Shown one piece after another: positions 35,143 through 42,929 of a stretch of DNA of 64,000 nucleotides. A program made the translations under genes and the position numbers. The first letter of the stretch is position 1. Each line of letters opens with the position of its first letter. The notes under the pieces are model-generated. The model saw nothing but the letters and a program-made list of their open reading frames with translations, did no database searches and had not been told where the DNA came from. The stretch covers positions 62,001-126,000 of the forward strand of contig NZ_LAQL01000003.1 of NCBI RefSeq assembly GCF_001026905.1, written 5' to 3'. Origin of the DNA: Kiloniella spongiae (GTDB lineage: Bacteria > Pseudomonadota > Alphaproteobacteria > Kiloniellales > Kiloniellaceae).

Positions 35143-35595
35143 CTAGGGTTTCTGAGTAGAAATCAGTTCGATCTGGTAGCCATCAGGATCACAAATGAAG
35201 GCGATGACGTCTCGCTGGCCGTTGGTTGTGGTATAAGCCATTGGGCCGGGGCATCGAATGATTTTGACATCCATACCCGAAAGGCGTTCACAAGTGGCAT
35301 CAATGTCGGACACTGCGACTGCGATATGGCCAAAGCCCGAGCCATGGGTGAATTCAACTGTGTCGTAGTTATATGTCAGTTCGATGGTGGAACCTCGAGG
35401 ATCTTCGCTGTATCCCATAAATGACAGGGTGAACCGTCCTTCTGGATAATCTTCGCGGCGTATTTCACTCATCCCCAGTGCGTCCCGATAAAAGGTAATA
35501 GATCTTTCCAGACTGTTTACGCGGATCATTGTGTGAAGAATACGTGAGGGCATAAGGTCCGTATTTTGGTGCGTGAAGCTTGTGTTCATTTGCAT
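35143..35595 (-). CDS. gloA: lactoylglutathione lyase (glyoxalase I)
   Basis: 150 residues. The VOC fold is duplicated, and the metal ligands align with E. coli GloA: His21 (LHTMIRV), Glu72 (TIELTYN), His90 (GFGHIAVAV) and Glu143 (YQIELIS). The signature ERSITFYRDALGM and CDPDGY are typical. The enzyme converts the hemithioacetal of methylglyoxal and glutathione to S-lactoylglutathione in the cytoplasm. It has a 15-residue N-terminal extension relative to E. coli; a second in-frame Met15 could be the true start, but AGGGAAAGAG lies directly before Met1. It sits between two tautomerase-like genes in one operon. Confidence 0.95.
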   Translation of the reverse strand: MQMNTSFTHQNTDLMPSRILHTMIRVNSLERSITFYRDALGMSEIRREDYPEGRFTLSFMGYSEDPRGSTIELTYNYDTVEFTHGSGFGHIAVAVSDIDATCERLSGMDVKIIRCPGPMAYTTTNGQRDVIAFICDPDGYQIELISTQKP

Positions 35596-35686
35596 CTCTT
35601 TCCCTTTTATATTCGGCGTCTGACAGAGTGGGAATAGCTCCGCCAGACGCAGTCCTGTTCAGATGACTAATGGTTGGTCGCTATCA

Positions 35687-36103
35687 TTATCCAGCTGAGA
35701 CTGCTTCGCCGATTTCGACATTCTTCAGAGCTTTTCCGGATATGTTCCAAGTACCATCAACGGCGTGGACGCCGTTCGACCAGATACGGTCCTTGGGCAG
35801 TGTGCCGCCAGACAGGTCGTGAAGAATTTGTGTTGCTTCACCAAAAAATGCGCTTTGAACATCGTGGTCTGCCAGGGCAAACGATGGGGTCTTGGTTTCG
35901 ATCCAGGCGCCTTCGATAGGTTTCCCGCCTGCAAAGGAATGTCCTTTTTCTACGATGACAACATGGGCGGTTACATTGGGGGTCATTACCGTGTTCCCCT
36001 CCAGCCCGTGATGTTTGAGAAAAGACGTTGTGATTTTTGAGATGGCTACGGCTTCTTGCCCGGCTGAAATGACGCCGTTTGTGAGTGTAAGTGTGATGGG
36101 CAT
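35687..36103 (-). CDS. tautomerase-like protein, first gene of the aldehyde operon
   Basis: 138 residues from the ATG at 36103, which has GGAGAACACATT upstream; the longer frame to 36172 runs through the operator. It begins MPITLTLTNG, so Pro2 could be the catalytic base. The VVIVEKGHSFAGGKPIEGAWIETKTPSFAL strand region followed by a helix resembles the tautomerase/MIF fold. The final 30 residues are extra. The family match is weaker than for the gene at 34708. It heads the operon with gloA (91 bases on) and is divergent from an HxlR regulator with a long palindrome between them. Its exact reaction is unknown. Confidence 0.6.
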   Translation of the reverse strand: MPITLTLTNGVISAGQEAVAISKITTSFLKHHGLEGNTVMTPNVTAHVVIVEKGHSFAGGKPIEGAWIETKTPSFALADHDVQSAFFGEATQILHDLSGGTLPKDRIWSNGVHAVDGTWNISGKALKNVEIGEAVSAG

Positions 36104-36118
36104 AATGTGTTCTCCATT

Positions 36119-36176
36119 TAACTTGCGAAATGCAATACGTAAATTGTTAGCATTACATATTGCATTTCGCAAGTTA
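36119..36176. promoter_or_regulatory. 19-bp perfect palindromic operator for the HxlR regulator
   Basis: Arms at 36119-36137 (reading ACTTGCGAAATGCAATA in its core) and 36158-36176 are perfect inverted copies around a 20-base spacer that itself contains GTAA/TTAC. It lies between the divergent starts of the tautomerase operon and the HxlR gene, the place expected for an autoregulated switch. Confidence 0.75.
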
Positions 36177-36194
36177 TTTTTTTATTGTGATGAA

Positions 36195-36599
36195 ATGAAA
36201 TCAGAAACGAAGATACGCAACTCTGGCTGCCCTGTTGCTTTCGGGCTTGATACCTTTGGGGATCGCTGGAGCTTGTTGGTCATCCGCGAAATTATGTTGC
36301 GCGGTAAGCGGACCTATAGTGAATTCTTGCAAGCCGAAGAAGGCATCGCGACCAATATTCTTATCGACAGGCTCAAGCATCTTGAAAGCCAGGGAATTCT
36401 CGAAAAAAATAGAGACCCAGAGAACCGCCGCAGCTTCGTCTATAGTCTCACATCGAAAGGGTATGATCTTGCGCCGATATTGATCGAGCTAATAATCTGG
36501 AGTGGCAAGCATGATGATCGGGCAAACGCAAAACGTGATGTGTTGGAAGAAATCCAGCGTGATCGCGATAGTTTTGAAATGAAGCTACGAGGGGTGTGA
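36195..36599 (+). CDS. HxlR family transcriptional regulator
   Basis: 134 residues from the ATG at 36195; the upstream frame from 36015 overlaps the operator and is not used. The winged helix is typical: CPVAFGLDTFGDRWSLLVIREIMLRGKRTYSEFLQAEEGIATNILIDRLKHLESQGIL with a conserved cysteine (Cys11) near the N-terminus. HxlR-type proteins such as HypR and YodB sense electrophiles through that cysteine. This fits control of the divergent tautomerase/gloA operon, and the perfect palindrome between the genes is its likely binding site. The ribosome site is weak, so expression is probably low. Confidence 0.9.
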   Translation: MKSETKIRNSGCPVAFGLDTFGDRWSLLVIREIMLRGKRTYSEFLQAEEGIATNILIDRLKHLESQGILEKNRDPENRRSFVYSLTSKGYDLAPILIELIIWSGKHDDRANAKRDVLEEIQRDRDSFEMKLRGV

Positions 36600-36669
36600 G
36601 CAAGGCGTTGACGCCAAGTGCTGATCTTTTGTTACTAATCCCCAGGTTACAGTTCTGAAGTATAACTAT

Positions 36670-37509
36670 TCAATTTTCTGAGAGCCAAACATTTGCCATG
36701 TGCTCTGCCTGTCTGATTTGTTCACTGGTAAGATCCGCGGCGATTTCTTTCATTCGCTGAGCGATGGTTTCATGGCCGTTTATATCCGCGAGTTGAAACC
36801 ATTTATAAGCCTCAACGTTTGAGTGTGTCACACCTGTTCCTGTTAGATATGTTTCGCCGATTGCAACCATTGCATTTGTGTAGCGTTGTTTTGCTGCTTT
36901 AAAAAACCAATCGAGAGCCTTGTCTGGGTTCACTGGCGTGCCGCGCCCCTGGCTATGCATAACCCCTAGATTGTGCTGGGCTTGTGCAACACCCTGCCGT
37001 GCTGCGAGAAGATACCAGCGAATGGCTTCACGATGATCAAAGATCGTGTTTTTCTCGCGGTCCAGCAAGATGCCAAGACGTAATTGCCCCGTCAAATCTC
37101 CTTGGCTTGCTGCGCGTTGGTACCAATAGATTGCTTGATCAAGGTCATCATCTGGGTCATCGATATCATCATGAAAGAAAGCACCAAGATTGCGCTGAGC
37201 CTCGACCATGCCGCCCTCTGCCGCACGTTTGAGCCAATGTAGAGATGATTCCATGTCTTTACCTATACCGGATCCGCCCTCGTAAAGAACACTGAGGTAA
37301 TATTGAGCCTTTGCATTTCCGTTATTTCCAGCATTATTTAAAAGCTTGATGGCTTTGTCATATTCCCCGGCACGGTAAGCCGCGATGCCGTCCTCGTAAT
37401 CACCGGCATCAGAAACCTGAGGTGCGATAAGCAAGAGAGCGCATAGCATAAGGAAATTAAAGTGGATACGAAGATTGAATTGTCGGTTCATCTGTTTAGG
37501 TAACTTCAT
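36670..37509 (-). CDS. Sel1-repeat secreted protein
   Basis: About 279 residues from ATG 37509; Met at 37491 is also possible, and the upstream frame to 37623 has no ribosome site. A signal peptide (FNFLMLCALLLIAPQVSDA) precedes about five Sel1-like repeats of 36 residues each with the AQYYLxxLYEGGxG, AQRNLGAFF, GQLRLGILL and AQHNLGVMH signatures. Sel1 repeats form alpha-alpha solenoids that mediate protein contacts in the periplasm, often in envelope quality control. The gene stands alone, convergent with the HxlR gene. No partner is suggested by context. Confidence 0.88.
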   Translation of the reverse strand: MKLPKQMNRQFNLRIHFNFLMLCALLLIAPQVSDAGDYEDGIAAYRAGEYDKAIKLLNNAGNNGNAKAQYYLSVLYEGGSGIGKDMESSLHWLKRAAEGGMVEAQRNLGAFFHDDIDDPDDDLDQAIYWYQRAASQGDLTGQLRLGILLDREKNTIFDHREAIRWYLLAARQGVAQAQHNLGVMHSQGRGTPVNPDKALDWFFKAAKQRYTNAMVAIGETYLTGTGVTHSNVEAYKWFQLADINGHETIAQRMKEIAADLTSEQIRQAEHMANVWLSEN

Positions 37510-37694
37510 CTCTATGAGGGTACTTTGAAATAAGGGTCTATTGCTCAATATAATTCTAGCAATAATTTTCGCTAAGATCCTGTCACTTTTGTGAGATTGT
37601 TTTTTGGGGGGGGCGAAAATCAATCAGTGAAAGAGGGTATAGTGGTTCCAATAATATAATTGACATATCTCATATTTAAGAATATTTCTCTTTT

Positions 37695-38261
37695 ATGGGA
37701 TATGTTGATGGTGATAGCCAGGACAAACGTCTTGCCGAGCGTTTAAGAGCTTTACGCGGCGAACGCGAATGGTCGTTGGATGAACTTGCAGGGCGCAGTG
37801 ATATTAGCCGTGCGACCCTTTCCCGTATAGAGAAGGGCGAGGTCAGTCCGACTGCGACTGTGTTAGGACGTTTATGTGCCGTCTATGGTATGACAATGTC
37901 GCGGTTAATGGCCATGGCCGAAGAAAATTATTCCCCGCTGGTGCGTCGAAATGATCAGGTTGTCTGGATTGATAAAGAAACAGGCCTTGAGCGTCGATCC
38001 GTTTCTCCACCTTCTGAAAATCTGAATTGCGAGGTTCTTGACGTTCGATTAAAGCCGGGAGCTGAAATCTCTTATTCCAGTCCGCCCAAGAATGGCTTAG
38101 AGCATCATTTGGTGTTGAGAGATGGAGTATTGGAAATAACAATTGAAGCGCAATCCTATCAATTACAACCAGGTGATTGTCTGCGTTATAAGCTGCACGG
38201 AGCTAATTGTTTTAAAGCTGATAAGAACAAAGGGGCTTTATACACATTGGTTGTTTTATAA
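37695..38261 (+). CDS. XRE family regulator with cupin domain
   Basis: 188 residues. The N-terminal helix-turn-helix at about 14-68 (LAERLRALRGEREWSLDELAGRSDISRATLSRIEKGEVSPT) is of the XRE/Cro type. A cupin beta-barrel at about 105-185 (LKPGAEISYSSPP, HHLVLRDGVLEITIEAQSYQLQPGDCLRY) would bind a small effector. Regulators with this architecture control amine, polyamine or amino acid catabolism. It is followed after 39 bases by a GNAT acetyltransferase gene, which is probably its target or partner. The upstream region is AT-rich; no operator is obvious. Confidence 0.92.
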   Translation: MGYVDGDSQDKRLAERLRALRGEREWSLDELAGRSDISRATLSRIEKGEVSPTATVLGRLCAVYGMTMSRLMAMAEENYSPLVRRNDQVVWIDKETGLERRSVSPPSENLNCEVLDVRLKPGAEISYSSPPKNGLEHHLVLRDGVLEITIEAQSYQLQPGDCLRYKLHGANCFKADKNKGALYTLVVL

Positions 38262-38300
38262 GGCACCCTTTCCAACAAGATAATCTAGTGAGCTTTGACC

Positions 38301-38834
38301 ATGAATGAACAGAGTGATATCCGGTGCCTCGGCATTGAAGATTTTGACGCTAACGTCGAAGGTTTGGTTTCGGTACTGCATGCCTGTGTTCAAGACGGTG
38401 CCAGCGTTGGGTTTATCTTACCCTTCTCTCTGAGAGACAGCTTGGTTTTCTGGAATGACAAGGTCCGCCCTTTGGTTGCAAATGGTCAGGTGATTCCTAT
38501 GGTTTATATGTTTGAAGAGCAAATCGTTGGTACTGTGCAATTGTGTTTTGCGACCATGCCCAATCAGGTGCACCGGGCAGATGTTTCAAAGCTTCTGGTG
38601 TCACCGCTTTTCCGTAAACGGGGGATTGCAAAATCCTTGATGATTGAGCTGGAAAGGCAGGCACGTAATCGCCAAAAAATCTTGATTACGTTGGATACAA
38701 GAACGGGGGACAACGCAGAACAGCTTTATCGTAAGTTAGGTTATGAAACGGCTGGTATCATTCCTGACTTTTGCCGGGATACACATGCCCCAGATCGTTT
38801 GGACCCGACGACATATATGTATAAACGTCTGTAA
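38301..38834 (+). CDS. GNAT family N-acetyltransferase
   Basis: 177 residues from ATG 38301. The acetyl-CoA-binding motif A is VSKLLVSPLFRKRGIAKSLMIELE near 96-119 (the R/Q-x-x-G-x-G/A loop is RKRGIA). Motif B follows with ILITLDTRTGDNAEQLYRKLGYE. The family transfers an acetyl group to a primary amine of a small molecule or protein. It is cotranscribed with the XRE-cupin regulator, a pairing seen for polyamine or antibiotic-amine modification, but the substrate is open. The 390 bases after it contain the Fur-like box and repeat described below and otherwise AT-rich sequence. Confidence 0.92.
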   Translation: MNEQSDIRCLGIEDFDANVEGLVSVLHACVQDGASVGFILPFSLRDSLVFWNDKVRPLVANGQVIPMVYMFEEQIVGTVQLCFATMPNQVHRADVSKLLVSPLFRKRGIAKSLMIELERQARNRQKILITLDTRTGDNAEQLYRKLGYETAGIIPDFCRDTHAPDRLDPTTYMYKRL

Positions 38835-39030
38835 ACCTTTAATGGCGAACTTGTAATTAATAAAGCGTTATTGAATAATTTTTACGCGCATAAGGCGAGT
38901 TTGTTTTTCGGGTTGCAGAAAATAATTTTGATAGTTTGATGCAAGTATTTTGAAAATTTTATAAATATTTTACAAGGTGAGATAAAAATATTTTATTTAA
39001 GATTAATAGGTTAGCATTAATAATTACTTA

Positions 39031-39048
39031 TTAAGAATCATTCTCATT
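39031..39048. promoter_or_regulatory. Fur-like iron box
   Basis: TTAAGAATCATTCTCATT closely resembles the 19-base Fur consensus built from GATAAT/ATTATC hexamers. It lies 180 bases before a siderophore-interacting protein gene, which makes iron control likely. Confidence 0.55.
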
Positions 39049-39194
39049 GCATTGTCATAATTACGTCTTATATTTCCTGTAGATATACCCGCGCTGGTAA
39101 TGATGCCGAGGTCGCTCGCAACGTCCGGACATTGGCCGGTAATCATTGGCGGGCAATCAATAAATGGAATTGATGGTTATATATTCACCTTGTC

Positions 39195-39224
39195 GAATAG
39201 GGGCCGAATAGGGCCGAATAGGGG
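39195..39224 (+). repeat. GAATAGGGGCC tandem repeat carrying the ribosome site
   Basis: Three copies of GAATAGGG(G) separated by CC end six bases before the ATG at 39231. The last copy supplies the Shine-Dalgarno-like AGGGG. Confidence 0.75.
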
Positions 39225-39230
39225 ATGATA

Positions 39231-40010
39231 ATGAGTAAGCGAAAGCCACCGAGGATCTTGACCGTTGTGCGTAAAGAGCAGCTTACGCCGCATATGTTAC
39301 GCGTGACCTTTGGTGGGATTGGATTACATGGATTTCCTGAAAATCAGGAAGGGGCACATGTGAAAGTTTTGATCCCACAAGGTGATATTGATCCTGCAGA
39401 GTTTGTGGCAGAGGTTGAAGGTGGCCAGCGTCCTGTTATGCGGACCTATACCGTACGTCATCATCGCGCGGATGAAAACGAGCTTGATATTGATTTTGCC
39501 ATTCATGGCGATGGCGGTCCGGCTAGTAATTGGGCATTAGCTGCCTTGCCGGGGGATTATATTGGTCTCTTTGGACCCGGCCCCAAAAAGATGACGTATC
39601 TGGATGCAGATTGGTTTTTACTTGCCGCTGATATGACGGCAATCCCAGCCGCCGCTGCTGCACTGGAAGAGTTGCCCAAAGACGCTGTTGGAACCGCTGT
39701 TTTCGAGATAACGTCAGAAGATGATCGCCAAAAAATTGATGCCCCGGTTGGGATTGATATTCATTGGCTGGTTCATGAAAACCCGAAACAAAGAAGTTAT
39801 CAGCAAAGCGATTTTATCAGAAAGATGCGTTGGCGGCCCGGATACCCAAGTATCTTTGTCGCCGGAGAGTCTGGGGTAGTGAAGGAATTGCGAACCCACC
39901 TTTATCAGGAGCGCGGGATTCCAAAAGAAGATACTTACGTGTCGGCCTATTGGAAAATTGGCCTGGAAGAAGATGCGCATCAAATTCAAAAACGAATGGC
40001 TGCGGCCTAA
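39231..40010 (+). CDS. siderophore-interacting protein (FAD-dependent ferric-siderophore reductase)
   Basis: 259 residues from ATG 39231 (39225 is an alternative two codons earlier). The N-terminal FAD-binding barrel has the diagnostic MRTYTVR motif and HGDGGPASNWA at about 80-105. The C-terminal nucleotide domain has the FLLAADMTAIPAAAAALE and FVAGESG signatures of the SIP/ViuB group. These cytosolic enzymes reduce ferric siderophores to release iron. No siderophore receptor or ABC importer adjoins it. A Fur-like box upstream suggests induction in iron limitation, and a terminator follows. Confidence 0.92.
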   Translation: MSKRKPPRILTVVRKEQLTPHMLRVTFGGIGLHGFPENQEGAHVKVLIPQGDIDPAEFVAEVEGGQRPVMRTYTVRHHRADENELDIDFAIHGDGGPASNWALAALPGDYIGLFGPGPKKMTYLDADWFLLAADMTAIPAAAAALEELPKDAVGTAVFEITSEDDRQKIDAPVGIDIHWLVHENPKQRSYQQSDFIRKMRWRPGYPSIFVAGESGVVKELRTHLYQERGIPKEDTYVSAYWKIGLEEDAHQIQKRMAAA

Positions 40011-40032
40011 CTTTTTATCGCTGAGAAATACA

Positions 40033-40066
40033 AAAGCCTGGGATTTATCTGTCCCGGGCTTTTTTT
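40033..40066 (+). terminator. Rho-independent terminator of the siderophore-interacting gene
   Basis: AAAGCCTGGGA pairs with TCCCGGGCTTT (one internal mismatch) and is followed by seven T residues. Confidence 0.9.
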
Positions 40067-40369
40067 GTGCACAAGCCCTGTTGCGAGGGTGGTATAGATT
40101 TCAGGTATTACATGTTATGGGGCGAAAAAAAACATGGAGCGCAAAAAAAAATGACCCTTGCTGAATTTGTCCCCCTAACAAAGTCAACAAGAGTCAAAAA
40201 GCAGGCAATAAATTGCCGGCTGGGTAAGGCTAGTTCAGGGTGTGCCGATAAAATAAATATCGGCGGTGTGCTGAAATAAATCGCTAAGAGAGCGATTAAG
40301 GTAAAACAGCAAGCAAAGCCAAAATATAACAGGCAAAGTAAAACCAAGTTAATATATAACTTAATACGA

Positions 40370-40499
40370 CCCCCGAACCGGCATCACGTGGTGCAAAAGG
40401 AACGTTTTGCCAGTTCGGGGGAAGTTGCTTGCATGAGTATATAAACCTATTTTTTGCTGAAGGTGTGAGTGAAAAGACCGTGAAAAACAATTCACGGTC
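40370..40499. ncRNA. candidate structured element, copy A
   Basis: A 52-base hairpin unit (CCCCCGAAC arm at 40370-40378, GTTCGGGGG arm at 40413-40421) is followed by AAGTTGCTTGC and a 65-base region shared with copy B. A second perfect stem, GACCGTGAA/TTCACGGTC at 40476-40499, closes it. The outer stem differs in sequence from copy B but keeps pairing and length. Strand, promoter and function are unknown, and no T-run follows. It lies within 40067-41551, a stretch in which I see no convincing protein gene. Confidence 0.4.
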
Positions 40500-40746
40500 A
40501 GGGACACACTTGCTTATCTAACTGATCTTCATGAGATTTGGGGTGTAATTCTTGGTGTTTGCGAAGGGGAAAGGGGCTCAAAATGTGTAAAATGAGATTC
40601 GCTAATGAGCAACTGATAAACAAATAAACCCCGCAAGAAATAAGTTATGATGATTTTAAAATATTTTCAGAGATAATGCATGAAATAGCCCTGTTCAAAG
40701 GCTGGTTTTCGTGTGGAATATTCTTTCGGGGGAACAGGAAAGCAAA

Positions 40747-40864
40747 TCCCGATTTCTGATTTAGATGGTGCGCAGTGCGAGCGCTTCAGAAATCGGGATA
40801 AGTTGCTTGCGTAGGAGTATTGAACACGTTTTTAGGGAATATGTGGAGTGAAAAAAGCGTGAAA
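40747..40864. ncRNA. candidate structured element, copy B
   Basis: A 52-base hairpin unit with perfect 13-base arms (TCCCGATTTCTGA at 40747-40759, TCAGAAATCGGGA at 40786-40798) is followed by AAGTTGCTTGC at 40800-40810 and GTGGAGTGAAAA with CGTGAAA, as in copy A. TGGTGC occupies the same offset in both hairpins. The second stem of copy A is not preserved here. A further stem, CCTGTTC/GAACAGG, lies just upstream at 40690-40738. Confidence 0.4.
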
Positions 40865-41551
40865 TAATGACTGCACTTATAAAGGGCATATTATTTTAGG
40901 TATCATATTGATTTGTATCGATAATTTTAAATATTAAATACCAATTATATTGTATCCAAAGTGGTTAATACAACAATTCCATGTGAAATAAATATTTGGA
41001 AGTTATGTGGACTCGGTCTGTTTGAGCATGAAAATCCTAGAAAATCCATATGTAGTGGCTAAGTGTGTGGGGTTTTGTTGACATTATACTCTATGTTTCT
41101 GGAGTGATTGGGCTCTTATTTTTATCTTAATACCACTTTCGAGGTAAGTCCCGGTCTTTAATGGCTGGTTATCCCTTCCTGGAGAGATCTCTGCATCTAA
41201 AATTTACGTAACGGTCATTTTCTATACCAATGATTGGAGCTAGAACTTAGTGCATTGGTCCGTGATGATTCAAAATTCTCCGTTGAGTTGACTATAGAAA
41301 ACGGCTGTTGCCGCAATCCTTATTCAGGTGTTTATGGACGAGGTTAGGAACAGTTTTTGGTGTTGGTATTAGGTAGAACTAAAGTCCAGTAATAAGGATA
41401 TATTTAAAATGAAAACTCTCCTGACATAATGTTGTCAGTAGCAGGCGTGTATGGTCTGTTTTATATTATAAATTGTATTGTGAAGTGATGGCTTGCGAGC
41501 CGAGAAAACTATCGCAAGGCTCACTTTTATCTGAACCTAGAGGGGATAAAA

Positions 41552-41989
41552 ATGTCAGAAACAGCTAATGGAAGCGGCCAGGGAATGACAGGTGGATGTC
41601 TGTGTGGATCTGTGAAATTCACTGCGACCGGCGTTGGTGGCGATCATGGTGTGTGTCATTGTGGAACTTGCCGAAAATGGTCAGGTGGACCAACCATGGC
41701 AATTCATGTCGAAGGTCTGGAATTCGAAAACGAGGATAATGTTAAATCCTTTGTGTCATCCGATTGGGCTGAACGCGGGTTTTGTCAAAATTGTGGAACG
41801 CATCTTTTTTATCGCATGCGTGATGGCAGCATGACAGTTGTATGGGCGGGGGCCTTTGATAAAAATGATGGCTTTTCACTCGCCAGTGAAATCTATATCG
41901 ATAGCAAACCCGCGGGCTATAACTTTGCCGGGGATCACCCCCGCATGACGGAACACGAATTTTTGAAATCCCTTGGCATGGTTGAATAG
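41552..41989 (+). CDS. GFA/CENP-V domain protein
   Basis: 145 residues. The zinc-binding cysteines of the GFA fold are all present: Cys16 and Cys18 (GGCLCGS), Cys35, Cys37 and Cys40 (CHCGTCRKW), and Cys78 and Cys81 (FCQNCGTHL). The family is named after a glutathione-dependent formaldehyde-activating enzyme, but most members have no proven activity and may bind glutathione adducts. GAGGGGATAAAA precedes the ATG. It is a single gene; a short gap separates it from the response regulator that converges on it. Confidence 0.92.
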   Translation: MSETANGSGQGMTGGCLCGSVKFTATGVGGDHGVCHCGTCRKWSGGPTMAIHVEGLEFENEDNVKSFVSSDWAERGFCQNCGTHLFYRMRDGSMTVVWAGAFDKNDGFSLASEIYIDSKPAGYNFAGDHPRMTEHEFLKSLGMVE

Positions 41990-42076
41990 GAGAAATGGCC
42001 GAGTAGTGGGATAATAAACTACCATGGCAAGACAGAAAACCTGCTACAAAGTATAAGAAGGAGGCTTTGCCTCCTT

Positions 42077-42604
42077 TTAGTTGTCTTCTACGGAGATCTC
42101 CAGAAATTCACTATTTTGAGGTTTTTCTTTTTTCTTTGGTTTAATGCCAGCCGCGGAAATTGTCTCTTTTGGTTTTATCCTACTGACTTTAGCATTTAAA
42201 GGAAGTTGTTTTTTAAAAATACCTTCGATGCGTTGTTGTAATAACAGAGGGGAAACAGGCTTCACCAGATAGTCATTGGCCCCGGCGGAAATTGCTTTTT
42301 TGACATAATCTTGCTCGGAATGAGCCGTTAACATGATAACGGGTGTTTCAGCTATTTCCTGTTTATCAGAGGCGCGAATTTTTTCAAGAAGTTCAATTCC
42401 TGACATGGGCTCCATGGTCCAATCGATAAAAATCAGATCAGTAGGCTTGGCTTGAAGCAGTTGATAGCCTTCTGCTCCATCCTTGGCGAGGCGTATGTCC
42501 TTGACGTCCAGTGATATTAAAATGGATTTGATGATTTTTTGTATAAAGGGTTCATCATCTACTATGCAGCATGCAAGATTTTTAAAGTCCAGTCTGTGCC
42601 TCAC
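42077..42604 (-). CDS. single-domain response regulator with basic tail
   Basis: 175 residues starting at GTG with GGGGCG upstream. The receiver occupies about 10-130, with acidic residues in IVDDE (14-18), phosphoacceptor Asp61 (LIFIDWTMEPMSG), Thr in IMLTAH and the lysine in LVKPV. The last 45 residues are lysine- and proline-rich without a DNA-binding domain. Such regulators act by protein contact, for example in chemotaxis, or as phosphate shuttles. It is an orphan, so it could serve one of the kinases in this window that lack an output regulator; that is a guess. The gap to the next feature is empty. Confidence 0.9.
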   Translation of the reverse strand: MRHRLDFKNLACCIVDDEPFIQKIIKSILISLDVKDIRLAKDGAEGYQLLQAKPTDLIFIDWTMEPMSGIELLEKIRASDKQEIAETPVIMLTAHSEQDYVKKAISAGANDYLVKPVSPLLLQQRIEGIFKKQLPLNAKVSRIKPKETISAAGIKPKKKEKPQNSEFLEISVEDN

Positions 42605-42761
42605 ACGTACGCCCCATAATGAATTGAATTTACCGTATCTTTGGCTCTTTATAGTAGAGTAGCAATTGTAGGTTATTACTTTGTTAATAACCTGATATCT
42701 TTTTTTAAATCGAGATCAACCATCTATGTTCCGGTAGCAATAACCGCTTATGGCGCGAGAA

Positions 42762-42929
42762 CTACTTGAACTTTTTAAAGATATAGATTTGGATGGCAAC
42801 CACGAGCGCGAGTAAGCCAGAAAATACCCAAAATGCAATATCACTGGTGCTGCCGGGTATGCCGCCTACATTGGTGCCAAGTAATCTGGTACAGCCCCAA
42901 AATCTTTTTAGTTTCTCAATATGTCGCAT
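42762..42929 (-). pseudogene. C-terminal remnant of a CorA/ZntB-type metal transporter, fused in frame to a new start
   Basis: A 55-residue frame starts at the ATG at 42929, inside the last codons of doc (14-base overlap), and ends at 42762. From about residue 14 it matches the end of CorA/ZntB transporters: TRLLGTNVGGIPG, the pore-loop signature after the first membrane helix, then one membrane helix (DIAFWVFSGLLALVVAIQIYIF) and a basic KKFK end. The first 280 or so residues of such a transporter are absent. The simplest reading is that the toxin-antitoxin module replaced the 5' part of the gene. It may still be translated with doc as a one-helix membrane peptide. Confidence 0.65.

Noticed and set aside
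35163-35357. 64-residue minus-strand frame inside gloA
   Set aside because: It overlaps the well-supported glyoxalase gene in another frame and has no start signal.
40108-40347. 79-residue hydrophobic minus-strand frame in the empty region
   Set aside because: Hydrophobicity comes from A-rich plus-strand sequence read backwards; no ribosome site and no plausible partner.
40296-40490. 64-residue minus-strand frame overlapping copy A of the hairpin element
   Set aside because: It runs through both arms of the hairpin, and the equivalent position in copy B is not open in the same way, so coding is unlikely.
40370-40864. Integron attC sites or a MITE as explanation of the paired hairpins
   Set aside because: No attC core sites (GTTRRRY/RYYYAAC) at the hairpin ends and no cassette genes. 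The arms differ in sequence between copies, which does not fit a transposed element with fixed terminal repeats.
41078-41110. TTGACA followed by TATACT as a promoter
   Set aside because: The spacing between the two hexamers is about two bases, far from the 16-18 needed.
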